A DNA stretch of 12,268 bases from contig JALURD010000126.1 of the NCBI GenBank assembly GCA_027057815.1, forward strand, positions 1 through 12,268, written 5' to 3'. The stretch is from Acidilobaceae archaeon (GTDB lineage Archaea > Thermoproteota > Thermoprotei_A > Sulfolobales > Acidilobaceae). The position numbers and the translations under genes are program-made. The notes under the pieces are model-generated. The model did no database searches, was not told the origin of the DNA, and saw nothing but the letters and a program-made list of their open reading frames with translations. Shown one piece after another: positions 1 to 6,507 of the stretch (position 1 is its first letter; the number at the start of each line of letters is the position of its first letter).

Positions 1-421
1 GATCTTCAACCCTGGTCACCTCTACACCTAAAACATCTACGGCGTACTCCGGCTTGTTCTCCTCTCCAAGTTTCAGCCTGAGCGGTAGCCCCACGAGTAT
101 GCTCAGCGCATACCTAATCTCAGCTAGGGCGAGCCTTCCTGAGACTGTCTTGGGCTTCTCGGCAGTCGATTTCGGGAGAACCTCCCCCGCTATACTCCTC
201 GCATTATCTACGATAACCTTTAACTCTTCGCTCCCTAGTATCATGTCTATGGGGAGGTAGCTGTACTTCAGCTTCAATAGGCTCTTCCGAATCTCGGCTA
301 CTTCATCCAACACTCTACGTCTGTTAATGGGCCAAGGCAGGCCCCAATTCTTTATCCTCCTCTCAAGCCTAGAGATAGCGTCCTCCGCCACAAGTATACG
401 GTAGTCCCTTGCAGTGTCCAA
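1..421 (-). CDS. Unrecognised alpha-helical protein, 3' end outside the window
   Basis: I do not recognise this protein. The minus strand is open for about 140 codons from 421 to the window edge, so the C-terminus is missing. The assigned start is TTG at 421-419; a GGTAGAGGA stretch sits directly upstream, and an in-frame TAG lies four codons before it (433-431). The visible product is charged and looks helical, with basic N-terminal stretches (ISRLERRIKNW) and later amphipathic helices, and no Cys, membrane segment or obvious catalytic motif. Codon use (AGG, ATA, CTC) matches the neighbours, which supports real coding. A later GTG about ten codons in is an alternative start, and the frame also continues upstream of the TAG with an ATG at 493 (separate entry). 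It is divergent from the SRPBCC gene at 678. It could be a structural or regulatory helical protein; no function is claimed. Confidence 0.6.
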   Translation of the reverse strand, partial: MDTARDYRILVAEDAISRLERRIKNWGLPWPINRRRVLDEVAEIRKSLLKLKYSYLPIDMILGSEELKVIVDNARSIAGEVLPKSTAEKPKTVSGRLALAEIRYALSILVGLPLRLKLGEENKPEYAVDVLGVEVTRVED

Positions 422-430
422 TCCTCTACC

Positions 431-493
431 CTAGTTGTGCAAGCCCGAGTTTACAGGATTAATGGGCAACGTTGACGCTGAGCCTGTAGCCAT
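431..493 (-). other. Short upstream reading frame in phase with the 1-421 gene, ended by amber TAG
   Basis: On the minus strand an ATG at 493-491 opens 20 codons (MATGSASTLPINPVNSGLHN) ending in TAG at 433-431. That stop is in the same frame as the TTG start at 421, three codons further on. A TATA-like TTTTTAAAT on the same strand at about 541-533 would place transcription near 510, a short distance before this ATG. It may be the true N-terminus of the downstream gene broken by a nonsense change, a leader peptide, or chance. Confidence 0.25.
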
Positions 494-533
494 AGAGAAG
501 GCTTTTAGTTAAACGGTAGTGGGATTAATTTAA

Positions 534-553
534 TTTAAAAACCCTCTAGAGGG
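534..553. promoter_or_regulatory. TATA-like box abutting a perfect 12-bp palindrome
   Basis: TTTAAAAA at 534-541 is directly followed by the perfect palindrome CCCTCTAGAGGG at 542-553. The AT tract reads as a plausible archaeal TATA element on either strand. On the minus strand it fits the gene starting at 421 or 493; on the plus strand it would give a leader of over 100 nt for the gene at 678. A palindrome touching a TATA box is a typical place for a repressor operator, but none is proven here. Confidence 0.35.
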
Positions 554-618
554 GGATAAGTTTACTTGTATTGAATGGAGGGAATTTTGTCTTATTACAA
601 ATCACTGTATACGTACTA

Positions 619-628
619 GTTTAATACT
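619..628 (+). promoter_or_regulatory. Proximal TATA-like element for the gene at 678
   Basis: AGTTTAATAC lies about 50 nt before the TTG start at 678. Archaeal transcription normally begins about 25 nt after the TATA box, giving a leader of roughly 25-30 nt that would contain the GGTGGGTGG ribosome-binding sequence at 662-670. The position and AT-richness fit, but the match to consensus is only moderate. Confidence 0.35.
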
Positions 629-677
629 ACTCAATAATACCTTTGGTGAACTATTGTAACTTGGTGGGTGGCGTGTA

Positions 678-1433
678 TTGGTTAGAAGTTACCGTCTCGT
701 ATTTGACGTTGATGCACCGCCGGAGAACGTTCTCGAAGTAGCTGGCGACCCAAGACTCTTTACGACCTTTTGGGGGTTCGTGGAGCAGTTGGACCTCGAC
801 CGTGTTCCGCCCTTCGTCCGGTTCAAGTTTAAAAGGTTCGGGTTGACTGCCATTTTCGAGTATGACTTGGAAATTGAGCGTAAAGGGAACAAGGTCGTAT
901 ATACTGGTAAGGGAAAGGGGAAATCGTTTGGTGTAACCGTCGAAGCCGCCGCCCGGCCGGGCGGCGGCTCGAAGGTGATTCTCGAGGTATACTATAAAGG
1001 CCCCTATGAGTCGTTCTCTGGCCCGTTCCTCAGGGAGTTCGCTGAAGGCATAGCCAAGGGGCTTCAGGCGGCGGCAGCGAAGTTGGGTGAGAAACGGGTA
1101 GTCGAGGCCGGCTTAAAGGATGCCTCCTATATTGCACACGTCATTGCTTCAGGAAGACTTTTAGCGAGACGTGTTTATCAGGCGAAGGACGTGTCTGACG
1201 TGCAGAAAATTCTCTCCTTCGTCAATACGCTCTCCATGGGCAGACTGGTATTTGCTAGGCTCCTGGCTGGCGAAGTATGTGTAAGACTGCTAGTCAAAAA
1301 TGGCCGGGTAATCGACGCGCTTATACAGGCGGGGGCCTCAACCGCTGAGGGCCCTGAGGCTATAGAGAGGACTCTCGACGTTCTGCCGGGCAAAACGGTT
1401 GAAATACTGGTAATAGAAGCTCCCAGGGAGTAG
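678..1433 (+). CDS. SRPBCC/CoxG-like protein with an additional C-terminal domain
   Basis: The first ~135 residues look like an SRPBCC (START/CoxG-like) fold: a beta strand opening (SYRLVFDVDAPPENVLEVAGDP), the family-typical helix-turn region, repeated beta strands, and a long closing helix (FSGPFLREFAEGIAKGLQAA, 113-132). Such domains bind hydrophobic ligands or lipids in a deep pocket; the ligand here is unknown. Residues ~150-251 form a second alpha/beta domain with GEVCVRLLVKNGRVIDALIQ near 199-217, reminiscent of PATAN/DUF4388-type sensory domains, though that match is weak. There is no signal peptide or membrane helix, so it is probably cytoplasmic. TTG at 678 is preceded by GGTGGGTGG with good spacing, which decides the start. 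It stands alone, divergent from the gene at 1-421 and convergent with that at 1530-2537. It could instead be a fatty-acid or redox-associated CoxG relative. The fold call is moderate; the role is unknown. Confidence 0.72.
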   Translation: MVRSYRLVFDVDAPPENVLEVAGDPRLFTTFWGFVEQLDLDRVPPFVRFKFKRFGLTAIFEYDLEIERKGNKVVYTGKGKGKSFGVTVEAAARPGGGSKVILEVYYKGPYESFSGPFLREFAEGIAKGLQAAAAKLGEKRVVEAGLKDASYIAHVIASGRLLARRVYQAKDVSDVQKILSFVNTLSMGRLVFARLLAGEVCVRLLVKNGRVIDALIQAGASTAEGPEAIERTLDVLPGKTVEILVIEAPRE

Positions 1434-1529
1434 CGTCGTAAAGTATTATTATTCTGGAAGATATTATCTGGTAGCCAGCACCGCACTAATGAGAGGGCCT
1501 TTGAAGCTTTCAGGACAAATCCATAGGTT

Positions 1530-2537
1530 TCACTTAATCTCGATATCAGCTGAGTCCTCGGCGGAGACGCCTATAGGAGTGGAGATCGCTAGCCTCAGTA
1601 TAGCACGGTTTATCCACTTCACGGCTGATCCTATGAGTAGTTGAGGAGAGCCTAGGGCTTCTGCCATGGATCTGGGCCAGACCCCGCTTCCTTTGACCAG
1701 AGGGAGTACTCCATATACCATGGTTTGTGGATGCGCTCTCCAGGTAAAGTATTGGAGTCCTGGGCCTTTGAGTCGAGCTAGGATGATCCAGTACTTAATA
1801 GGTGGCTTGTGTAGTTCCAAGTATAATCTAGCCTCGCCTTTGCGGTCTCCCTCTAGCTCCAGGTACCCGCTTATAGAGCCTCTGCCCCCCTCCACTTCAG
1901 CCCGGGCTCCAACTCCGTTCCAGGAGGCGCGGAGCTCGAGGCGGGAAGGAGTTATATTATATGAATCAGGCTTTAGTGGGATGACTAGGGTTTTGAAGAG
2001 CATGCCCTTGTAGCCTGGCTCTTCTAAACTATAGGCTGGAACCCTAAGCCATTCTACGGGGAATGGGTTTAATTCGCTCGACTCAGGCCATGTAATGGTC
2101 CAATGGAACCCAGCAATGCCACCGAAGTCTTTGAGCTTGAGCGGCCTAAGAACTTCAACGGCTCCGAGGTCTGCTGCTTCAATGAATCTTGTATGAAGGC
2201 GTGGCGTTCCAAGGCCGCCAGGAGATAGTGTTGCGATTGCCTCGAGTACACCGGTCTTGACCCGAATAGTCTTGGGAGGCTTTAGACCTGCCCGAGCACA
2301 CGTCCAAGAGTCTTTTATAGATGAAGCTTTGCTGAGCAAGCGTCTAGGGGATGAGGCGTACCATGAACCTAGCAGGAGAGATCCACCACCCATGGCTGCT
2401 AGGACTCCGCTTACGGGGCTGTCCAAGGCTAGGGCTGCGGAGGCCAGCAGCACGCTAAGCCCCGCCAGCATAGGGGCAGCCAGCTTGGGGTGCTCAGGCA
2501 CGACTAGTGAAACACTGCATTCCACAGAGCCGCGCAC
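1530..2537 (-). CDS. Unrecognised protein with an N-terminal membrane hairpin and a beta-rich domain
   Basis: I do not recognise the family. The 335-residue product has two closely spaced hydrophobic segments (about 19-38 and 41-60) separated by a short turn, then a basic stretch (SSPRRLLSK, 62-70) that by the positive-inside rule puts the main body in the cytoplasm. From ~85 on it is beta-rich, with Trp/Gly/Pro-rich strands (GFHWTITWPESS, RASWNGVGARAEV, SGYLELEGDRKGEARLYLEL), suggesting a beta-sandwich or barrel. Near the end a hydrophobic helix (AVKWINRAILRLAI, 305-318) is followed by an acidic tail. Start is GTG at 2537 with GAGGG just upstream; a second GTG four codons later is possible. 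The general plan recalls membrane-anchored archaeal DUF proteins. It converges on the SRPBCC gene and is divergent from the hydrolase operon. Long frame and matching codon use make coding secure. Confidence 0.62.
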   Translation of the reverse strand: MRGSVECSVSLVVPEHPKLAAPMLAGLSVLLASAALALDSPVSGVLAAMGGGSLLLGSWYASSPRRLLSKASSIKDSWTCARAGLKPPKTIRVKTGVLEAIATLSPGGLGTPRLHTRFIEAADLGAVEVLRPLKLKDFGGIAGFHWTITWPESSELNPFPVEWLRVPAYSLEEPGYKGMLFKTLVIPLKPDSYNITPSRLELRASWNGVGARAEVEGGRGSISGYLELEGDRKGEARLYLELHKPPIKYWIILARLKGPGLQYFTWRAHPQTMVYGVLPLVKGSGVWPRSMAEALGSPQLLIGSAVKWINRAILRLAISTPIGVSAEDSADIEIK

Positions 2538-2665
2538 CCCTCAAGGGAGGCGACTCAGGGGGCCGTGATGGCAAGTATAGTGGGAGAACTCATAATTAAT
2601 AATGTGACAGGCCCCTCATTGTGGGCTTGGCGTAGAGTTTTTGTCGGGCTATGGGTCGGTGAGGG
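2538..2665. promoter_or_regulatory. Divergent promoter region with a shared AT-rich core
   Basis: The gap between the minus-strand membrane protein and the plus-strand hydrolase contains one AT-rich tract, CATAATTAATAATG at about 2591-2604, in otherwise GC-rich sequence. It is nearly symmetrical and could serve as TATA element in both directions, about 55 nt from the minus start and 70 nt from the plus start. GGTGAGGGG at 2658-2666 is the ribosome-binding site for the hydrolase. Confidence 0.35.
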
Positions 2666-2674
2666 GTGTGGTGG

Positions 2675-4438
2675 TTGGCGCGCGCGGTCCTGGGAAACGT
2701 GGTATTTATACTCTTGTTATTCTTCGGGTCAATTAACCTTTACACTGTGTTGGACCCCTCTCTAGACTATTTCAAGGCGAGTCCGCCCCTCGAGGGAGCG
2801 CTTTACGATAGACTTTGGGGCTTCGACTGGTCGTCGGGGCTGGACTTGCGGGTTGAGGAGTCTAGGAGCATCGGGTACAAGGGAGTTACAGTGAAGATCA
2901 AGCACGTGACATACGCTCTATTCCCATGGAATAACACTTGCAGGATCCATGCATGGCTATACACTGTCGGTGCCAGGGGATCCGGATGGATAGTCTTAGT
3001 CCACGGCCTAGGAGGATCCCACGAGTTCTGGGAAGAGCAGCTCGACGGCTATAAGGTGGCATTTGACCTAGCCCTGATGGGGTTCAATGTTCTCTCTATA
3101 GACGCGGCTGGCCACGGGGAATCTTGCATCCCTGGTGGGAAGTCGTGGGAGGATAAGGCTTTCACCATCGAGCCGGGCGAGTTCTTCCTGTACCACGTCT
3201 ACGTTAGCGCAGTCAGGGCTGTGGAGGCTGCTAAGGCGATGGGGGCGGAGCCTGGCCGGATAGCAGTCATGGGCGTATCCATGGGTGGCATGACCAGCTA
3301 CGTTGTAGCCTCTATACACCCAGATGTCCCCCTAGCGATCCCGATAGTGGCATCTGGATGCATCCCATGCATGATACAGTCGGGCGGCCTTGCTAACCTA
3401 GTGGGTCCAACCAATATGGAGGTTACCGACGAAGTTGTTGCAAAACTTGCCGCGGCCGACCCTCTCTCCTACATAAAGCTTGCGGCGTCGAGGGGGTGGC
3501 TAGAAGGTAAGACGTTCTATATACTCTTCTCGGGCCACGACGAGTACTTCCCCACTGAGGGCCTAGAGTTCACGGTTGAAGCGCTGAGGGAGGGTGGTGC
3601 AAGGGTTTCGGTGGCCTTCGCGGGTAACAATAACCACTACAAGCCGGCGCCGGGCTGGATGGACTCAGTTTTCATAGTACTAGAGGAGTTCCTCAGGAAG
3701 GGCGTCGAGGGCGTAGCGTCAATGCTACCCCGCGGCCAAGCGCATGTTACAAGCCAGGCCGCACTCGTAGTAGGCGCCTCGAAGTGGAGGCCGGGAGCCG
3801 ACGGTTTAGCCTATCTTCCGGGCATCCCCCTGATCCCAATGCTCCTTGGGGGTGAGGTTGTGGGGAAAGTCGGCGACAGGCCACTGGCTAACCTGCTCCC
3901 ACAGAGCTCCCCCCTTGCACTCAGGCTGGCGATGCTGGCTCTCTTCACTGCCGCGGCTGCGATTTATGCAAGGAGCCGGGGGATCCCGCGCTGGCCCCTA
4001 GCTATAGTGGCAGCCTACGCCTCCGCGGCGGCGTTTGCATCGCCATTCTGGCTATGGCCCGGCAGGTTCCACCATAGCGTATTGAGCCTCATGGAGCGCT
4101 ACGCCGTAACTCCCTCCATGGTCCTAGGGATCCCCACTAATCCGCTTCTCTCACTTGCCGTGGCGCTCTCGCCAGTACTAGCGGCGGCGCTGGCTACGTC
4201 TAGGGGGAAAGCGTCGACAGCGGCGCTTGCAGTCCTCTACCTGGTGGCGTCCCTGCTACCATTCATATTGATGAGGGTAGTCTTGAGCGTCATAGAGTCT
4301 AGAGCCCTCCAGCCCATGCCTGCCAGGGTCGTGCCTGTGGAGGCCGTCTACATCGCACTAGTGGCGGGCATTGTACTCGCCAGGAGGAAGATTGGCGAGG
4401 GTAGAGGTGAGTCGAGGCCGTGGGTTGCAGGATCTTAA
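2675..4438 (+). CDS. Membrane-anchored alpha/beta hydrolase fused to a C-terminal multi-pass membrane domain
   Basis: Numbering is from the in-frame GTG at 2666. The catalytic domain (about 80-345) shows the whole alpha/beta-hydrolase set: oxyanion motif HGLGGS (113-118), nucleophile elbow GVSMGG with Ser205, an acid candidate Asp292 in SGHDEYFP, and a late His324. These predict a serine esterase, lipase or peptidase of the S9/DLH-like superfamily; the substrate cannot be read. Helix 1 (6-27) precedes it, and about five more follow (418-435, 444-462, 492-510, 517-540, 557-573). Basic loops (ARSRGIPR, TSRGK, ARRKIGEGR) put the C-terminus and loops inside and the hydrolase domain outside the cell. 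GTG 2666 overlaps its own GGTGAGGGG, so TTG at 2675, with a spacing of 8, is the better start. It overlaps the next gene by 19 nt. Ordinary hydrolases of this family have ~250-300 residues, so the C-terminal half is the unusual part. Confidence 0.85.
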   Translation: MARAVLGNVVFILLLFFGSINLYTVLDPSLDYFKASPPLEGALYDRLWGFDWSSGLDLRVEESRSIGYKGVTVKIKHVTYALFPWNNTCRIHAWLYTVGARGSGWIVLVHGLGGSHEFWEEQLDGYKVAFDLALMGFNVLSIDAAGHGESCIPGGKSWEDKAFTIEPGEFFLYHVYVSAVRAVEAAKAMGAEPGRIAVMGVSMGGMTSYVVASIHPDVPLAIPIVASGCIPCMIQSGGLANLVGPTNMEVTDEVVAKLAAADPLSYIKLAASRGWLEGKTFYILFSGHDEYFPTEGLEFTVEALREGGARVSVAFAGNNNHYKPAPGWMDSVFIVLEEFLRKGVEGVASMLPRGQAHVTSQAALVVGASKWRPGADGLAYLPGIPLIPMLLGGEVVGKVGDRPLANLLPQSSPLALRLAMLALFTAAAAIYARSRGIPRWPLAIVAAYASAAAFASPFWLWPGRFHHSVLSLMERYAVTPSMVLGIPTNPLLSLAVALSPVLAAALATSRGKASTAALAVLYLVASLLPFILMRVVLSVIESRALQPMPARVVPVEAVYIALVAGIVLARRKIGEGRGESRPWVAGS

Positions 4439-5046
4439 TCATAGGGTACTCTGGCTTCAGGGAGTATCAGTGGAATCCGGCTGAGGCGGTGGCCGAAAAG
4501 CTAAGGGGTAGGAGGATAGCGGGTTGCATTGTTGAGTCCCACGTTGTTCCAGTCTCTTTCTCAATGGTAAGGAAGGTGATTCCCAGACTCTTGGAGAGCG
4601 TGGACCCAGCCGTGGCCTTAGGAGTTGGCCTGGCACCCTCAGCTAAGAGTGTACTCCTAGAGCTTGCCGCAGCCAATTATGCGTACTTCGAGGTCGGTGA
4701 CGAGGATGGCTTCAAATCCGCCGGGGAGGAAGTAGTGACCGGCGGCCCGATGGTAGTCCACACCACCCTTCCGGTAGGAGCCGTCCTAGGCAGGTGCAGG
4801 GAGGAGAAGGGCTTGCCCTTGAGGCCAAGCGTCACCATAGGCACCTACCTATGCGGCACACTCGGCTACATACTCATGAAGTGGGGTTCAGAGACCGGGA
4901 GGCCAGCCGGCTTCATACACATACCTCCCGACACTAGTTTAGCAATGAAGCTCGGCCTCAAAAACTACATAAGCCTAAGGGACGCCGTAGATTCGGTTGA
5001 ATGCATCCTCAAGACTACATTGGAACACAGAAGCCTTACCCCTTAA
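4420..5046 (+). CDS. pcp: Pyrrolidone-carboxylate peptidase (pyroglutamyl peptidase I, family C15)
   Basis: This cytosolic cysteine peptidase removes N-terminal pyroglutamate from peptides. The length of 208 residues is normal for the family. The catalytic triad is at the expected positions: Glu81 in LLELAAANYAYFE, Cys145 in GTYLCGTLGY and His167 in PAGFIHIPP, with the opening GYSGFREYQWNPAEAV matching the family's GF-F-x-NP start. The reference bacterial enzyme has Glu81, Cys144 and His168 (established knowledge). The usual YLCN is YLCG here, a substitution beside the nucleophile. Start is GTG at 4420, with GAGGTGAG at 4404-4411 suitably upstream. The gene overlaps the 3' end of the hydrolase gene by 19 nt, so the two are almost certainly co-transcribed and may be translationally coupled. 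The next gene begins 27 nt after its stop. A role in peptide or amino-acid salvage is likely; a link to the external hydrolase is inference. Confidence 0.9.
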   Translation: MGCRILIIGYSGFREYQWNPAEAVAEKLRGRRIAGCIVESHVVPVSFSMVRKVIPRLLESVDPAVALGVGLAPSAKSVLLELAAANYAYFEVGDEDGFKSAGEEVVTGGPMVVHTTLPVGAVLGRCREEKGLPLRPSVTIGTYLCGTLGYILMKWGSETGRPAGFIHIPPDTSLAMKLGLKNYISLRDAVDSVECILKTTLEHRSLTP

Positions 5047-5073
5047 CACTAGACGAGGCCGTACCGTGGCCCG

Positions 5074-6279
5074 GTGTCTACAGTATTGACCCGTAGATCG
5101 CATATCATAAGGGGCATTGTCTACCTAGCCCTCTCAACCATAGGTATCGCGATGATGGTTAATGCGCCCGCCATTCTGACCGGTTACGGTTTCGTCTACG
5201 CCTCCGCCTACTATGCCGTGCTGTCGTTCCAACCCGGATTGGCGGCAGCACTCTTCGCGGCGTCCCACGCCGTAGCGTCCGCGGTGATAATAGGCTCGAA
5301 GGCGGCGTTCACGATAGTGGCGGCTGTTAGTCTTGCACTCAGACCACCGGTTGTTTATGTGGTTGCCAGGCTGAGGGAAAGGCTGGGCGCTGCTGGCTCG
5401 GCCTTCGCCCTCGCCGCTCTGGACCAGCTAGTCGCCCTCACAGTAGCGATACTATACTATGGGGACGACGGCATACACACAGCGCTGACCATATACGAGC
5501 TATTACTTGCCCCACACGTCTATGCTGCATACAAGCTATCCCGCATGGATGGCCTGGCGTCAATGTTGGGCCCTGCAGCCGCCATAGCGGGGATGGCGGC
5601 GCTATACTTCGGCTCAATAGTGCTACCTGCAACGCCTGCGATAATCGCTGGGCTCCTAGCCCCCTTACTGCTTCTCGCGGGTGGGAAGGCGGGATGGACG
5701 CGCGCTGCAGCCGCGGCCCTCGCCGCAGCCTTAGTGGGCCTTGCATTCAGCCATGGAGTCGTGGCTGTGAACGCCTCGGTTGCATTGTACCCATTCAAGC
5801 CTTCGAGCTGGAGCGGCGAGAGGTGGATGCAAACACAGCCCTGGGAGGGGTGCCCGGAGACCGTGAATGTCTTCGAGGCTACCCACTCGCCCGAGAGGCT
5901 GAGGATAATCGATACGTGCGAGAGTGTAGAGGGCGTAGTTGTAGGGGCGCCCAGGATAGTCGGCGACGGAGACTACGTCTTCGACTTGAAGCCTGACCCG
6001 GGCTACGAATGGATGCTAGGCCTAGGGAATATCATACTAAGAAAGGGGAGCCTCCACATAGAAGTTGTCCCGGAAGATCACTTCAAAGTCTTAGACCCTA
6101 TAGGAGGCGGCGTATGCCCAGGGGATCGCGTGAGAGTCACGGGCGTGTACGTCTCAGACACAGACCACGGAATGTGGACCGAGATACACCCGACATACAA
6201 GATCGAGGTCCTGGAAAGGGCGTCAAGCAAGCCCTGGCCTGACTGCATAAGGGGCGTGATACTGGAAGAGCCAGGCTAG
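5074..6279 (+). CDS. Multi-pass membrane protein with an extracytoplasmic OB-fold-like C-terminal domain
   Basis: The 401-residue product has a basic N-terminus (LTRRSHIIRG), then about seven hydrophobic segments between residues 12 and 234. A basic loop at 99-104 (RLRERL) and another at 204-210 (GKAGWTR) help set the topology, with the tail after the last helix outside. The tail (235-401) has four Cys (260, 282, 348, 391), enough for two disulfides. Residues ~280-382 have a beta-barrel pattern (EGVVVGAPRIVGDGDYVFDL, HIEVVPEDH, GDRVRVTGVYVSD) ending in HGMWTEIHP. That resembles small extracellular OB-like domains seen in bacterial secreted proteins that keep a conserved HG-x-EIHP motif; the match is from memory. 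The start is GTG 5074; only a weak GAGG lies upstream, so TTG 5086 is possible. It is the last gene of the hydrolase-pcp unit. It may be a carrier, sensor or assembly factor. Function is unknown. Confidence 0.65.
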   Translation: MSTVLTRRSHIIRGIVYLALSTIGIAMMVNAPAILTGYGFVYASAYYAVLSFQPGLAAALFAASHAVASAVIIGSKAAFTIVAAVSLALRPPVVYVVARLRERLGAAGSAFALAALDQLVALTVAILYYGDDGIHTALTIYELLLAPHVYAAYKLSRMDGLASMLGPAAAIAGMAALYFGSIVLPATPAIIAGLLAPLLLLAGGKAGWTRAAAAALAAALVGLAFSHGVVAVNASVALYPFKPSSWSGERWMQTQPWEGCPETVNVFEATHSPERLRIIDTCESVEGVVVGAPRIVGDGDYVFDLKPDPGYEWMLGLGNIILRKGSLHIEVVPEDHFKVLDPIGGGVCPGDRVRVTGVYVSDTDHGMWTEIHPTYKIEVLERASSKPWPDCIRGVILEEPG

Positions 6280-6507
6280 AGCCGGGTGCACAGCGTCAAG
6301 GGGGAGGGATTCCGGGGTAGTTGCAAGCCAAAAATGCCTGCGTGAAACTAGAGTCTATCCCACGGATGAGGATCCTCACGGTAACCGAGCACCTCTGAAG
6401 CGATGTGGAGACCCCCCTCAGCTCCGACGCTACATACTCCAAGCTATTGGCCTCCCATCTAATCCTTCCCAGCGGGGTCTTGCAGGGTTAGGAGCGGTGG
6501 GTGCTAC
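6280..6507. other. GC-rich intergenic stretch with no convincing gene
   Basis: This 228-bp gap has no clear TATA box. It contains a perfect palindrome TGAGGATCCTCA at 6367-6378. On the minus strand a frame stays open for about 60 codons, with TTG at 6442-6440 as the only usual start (48 codons, stop at 6298-6296). On the plus strand another frame is open but has no start. Neither has a ribosome-binding site or a recognisable motif. The last part holds GGTGGGTG at 6496-6503, the ribosome-binding site for the glycosyltransferase. Confidence 0.4.

Noticed and set aside
54..260. Plus-strand open frame over the partial minus-strand gene
   Set aside because: Low-complexity Ser-rich product; it is the opposite-strand shadow of the better minus frame, which carries the window's usual codon preferences.
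462..512. Plus-strand short frame MGNVDAEPVAIEKAFS
   Set aside because: Sixteen codons, no ribosome-binding site and no similarity to any motif; probably chance.
5520..5996. Several open frames on both strands within the membrane-protein gene
   Set aside because: Ala/Arg/Pro-rich products with no motif; they are shadows of the 401-residue frame that has clear helices and an ordered tail domain.
6360..6425. Possible C/D-box guide RNA with C-like GGATGA, D'-like CTGA and C'-like CGATGT
   Set aside because: Three of four boxes deviate from consensus and the C to D' spacing of about 25 nt is too long for the compact archaeal form.
6296..6442. Minus-strand small gene of 48 codons starting TTG in the hydrolase-glycosyltransferase gap
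   Set aside because: No ribosome-binding site, no recognisable motif, and a competing open frame exists on the opposite strand, as is common in GC-rich DNA.
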